DNA of 7,184 bases from contig DYKK01000171.1 in NCBI GenBank assembly GCA_020722625.1, positions 1 through 7,184 on the forward strand, read 5' to 3'. Positions 7,099 through 7,184 of the stretch are shown piece after piece. The first letter of the stretch is position 1; every line of letters starts with the position of its first letter. A program made the translations under genes and the position numbers. The stretch is from Anaeromyxobacter dehalogenans. Lineage in GTDB: Bacteria; Myxococcota_A; UBA9042; DTJE01. The notes beneath the pieces are model-generated. The model was not told the origin of the DNA. It saw only the letters and a list, made by a program, of their open reading frames with translations, and ran no database searches.

Positions 7099-7179
7099 GC
7101 ACGTCGCGAAACGATCAACTCCACTTTCGGTGGGGCCGCGAATTCCAATTCGCGGCACGTCGCGTAACGACCAACCCCA
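7099..7179. repeat. 25-bp direct repeat, two copies
   Basis: Copy A is 7099-7123 and copy B is 7155-7179, 56 bases apart and identical at 22 of 25 positions; both begin GCACGTCGCG. Copy B overlaps the right arm of palindrome 3 by two bases. Copy A sits inside a possible hairpin closed by GTTGA (7091-7095) and TCAAC (7115-7119). Further copies may lie beyond the edge. Confidence 0.7.
7135..7156. repeat. Palindrome 3 of the array
   Basis: Ten-base arms GCCGCGAATT (7135-7144) and AATTCGCGGC (7147-7156) are perfect inverted repeats around CC. The plan is the same as palindrome 2 (GC clamp, four-base AT core) but with a different, still fully paired, sequence. Confidence 0.8.
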
Positions 7180-7184
7180 TCCAT

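Larger units (their letters stand above)
6656..7184. other. Gene-free, repeat-rich region upstream of radC
   Basis: No frame here looks like a gene. The long minus-strand frame that crosses it runs antisense-like through radC and is rich in Arg, Gly and Pro, as expected from repeats in high-GC DNA. The stretch nearest radC (6656-6800) must hold its promoter, but no clear -35/-10 pair is seen. The rest contains the dyad, short tandem repeats, 14-bp repeat, palindromes and direct repeats listed separately. No transposase, tRNA or CRISPR spacing pattern is present. The structured part reaches the window edge. Confidence 0.7.

Noticed and set aside
7091..7156. tRNA or other known RNA gene
   Set aside because: The stems do not form a cloverleaf and there is no T-loop-like consensus; only simple hairpins are seen.
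5889..7184. 431-residue minus-strand frame covering radC and the repeats
   Set aside because: It overlaps radC in another frame, and its N-terminal part is translated from palindromes and tandem repeats (GPGSGVRDPGSG-like).
6981..7184. CRISPR array
   Set aside because: Repeat lengths and spacings are irregular, the 14-bp copies have no spacers, and no cas gene is present.

Overview
This is a high-GC window (very strong G/C third-position bias, long antisense shadow frames). It suggests a myxobacterium-like or other deltaproteobacterial chromosome. The support is indirect: a lipoprotein whose Cys-rich modules contain CxxDxDC patterns, Asp/Pro/Ser-rich linkers, a large RTX-like surface protein, and complex intergenic palindromes. 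There is no rRNA or other marker gene, so the taxonomic call is an inference.

Layout, left to right. At 3-2279 (+) is the 3' part of a large, probably exported protein: the end of a TIM-barrel glycosidase-like domain, an acidic Pro/Asp linker, and a C-terminal module with an RTX-like beta-roll stretch. Its 5' end lies outside the window. Only 19 bases later, at 2299-4068 (+), is a 589-residue cytosolic-looking protein that I cannot assign to a family; the two are probably co-transcribed. A 114-base convergent gap follows, with a perfect GC-rich palindrome that may act as a bidirectional terminator.

On the minus strand, 4183-5892 encodes a Cys-rich outer-membrane-type lipoprotein, read from a strong ribosome binding site and a possible promoter at about 5935-5940. 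Upstream of it on the same strand, 5972-6655 encodes RadC (JAMM/MPN+ domain). The lipoprotein and RadC are co-directional but have no obvious functional link.

The right-hand 529 bases (6656-7184) have no convincing gene and are packed with repeats. There is a dyad upstream of radC, a GGGGACAG/GTCAGT short-repeat cluster, three perfect copies of a 14-bp unit, three GC-clamped palindromes with different cores, and a 25-bp direct repeat in two copies. The array reaches the right edge and may continue. It is the part of the window least explained by known features. No complete new multigene system (defence, secretion, biosynthesis) is visible; the best candidates for something undescribed are this palindrome array and the unassigned 589-residue protein.
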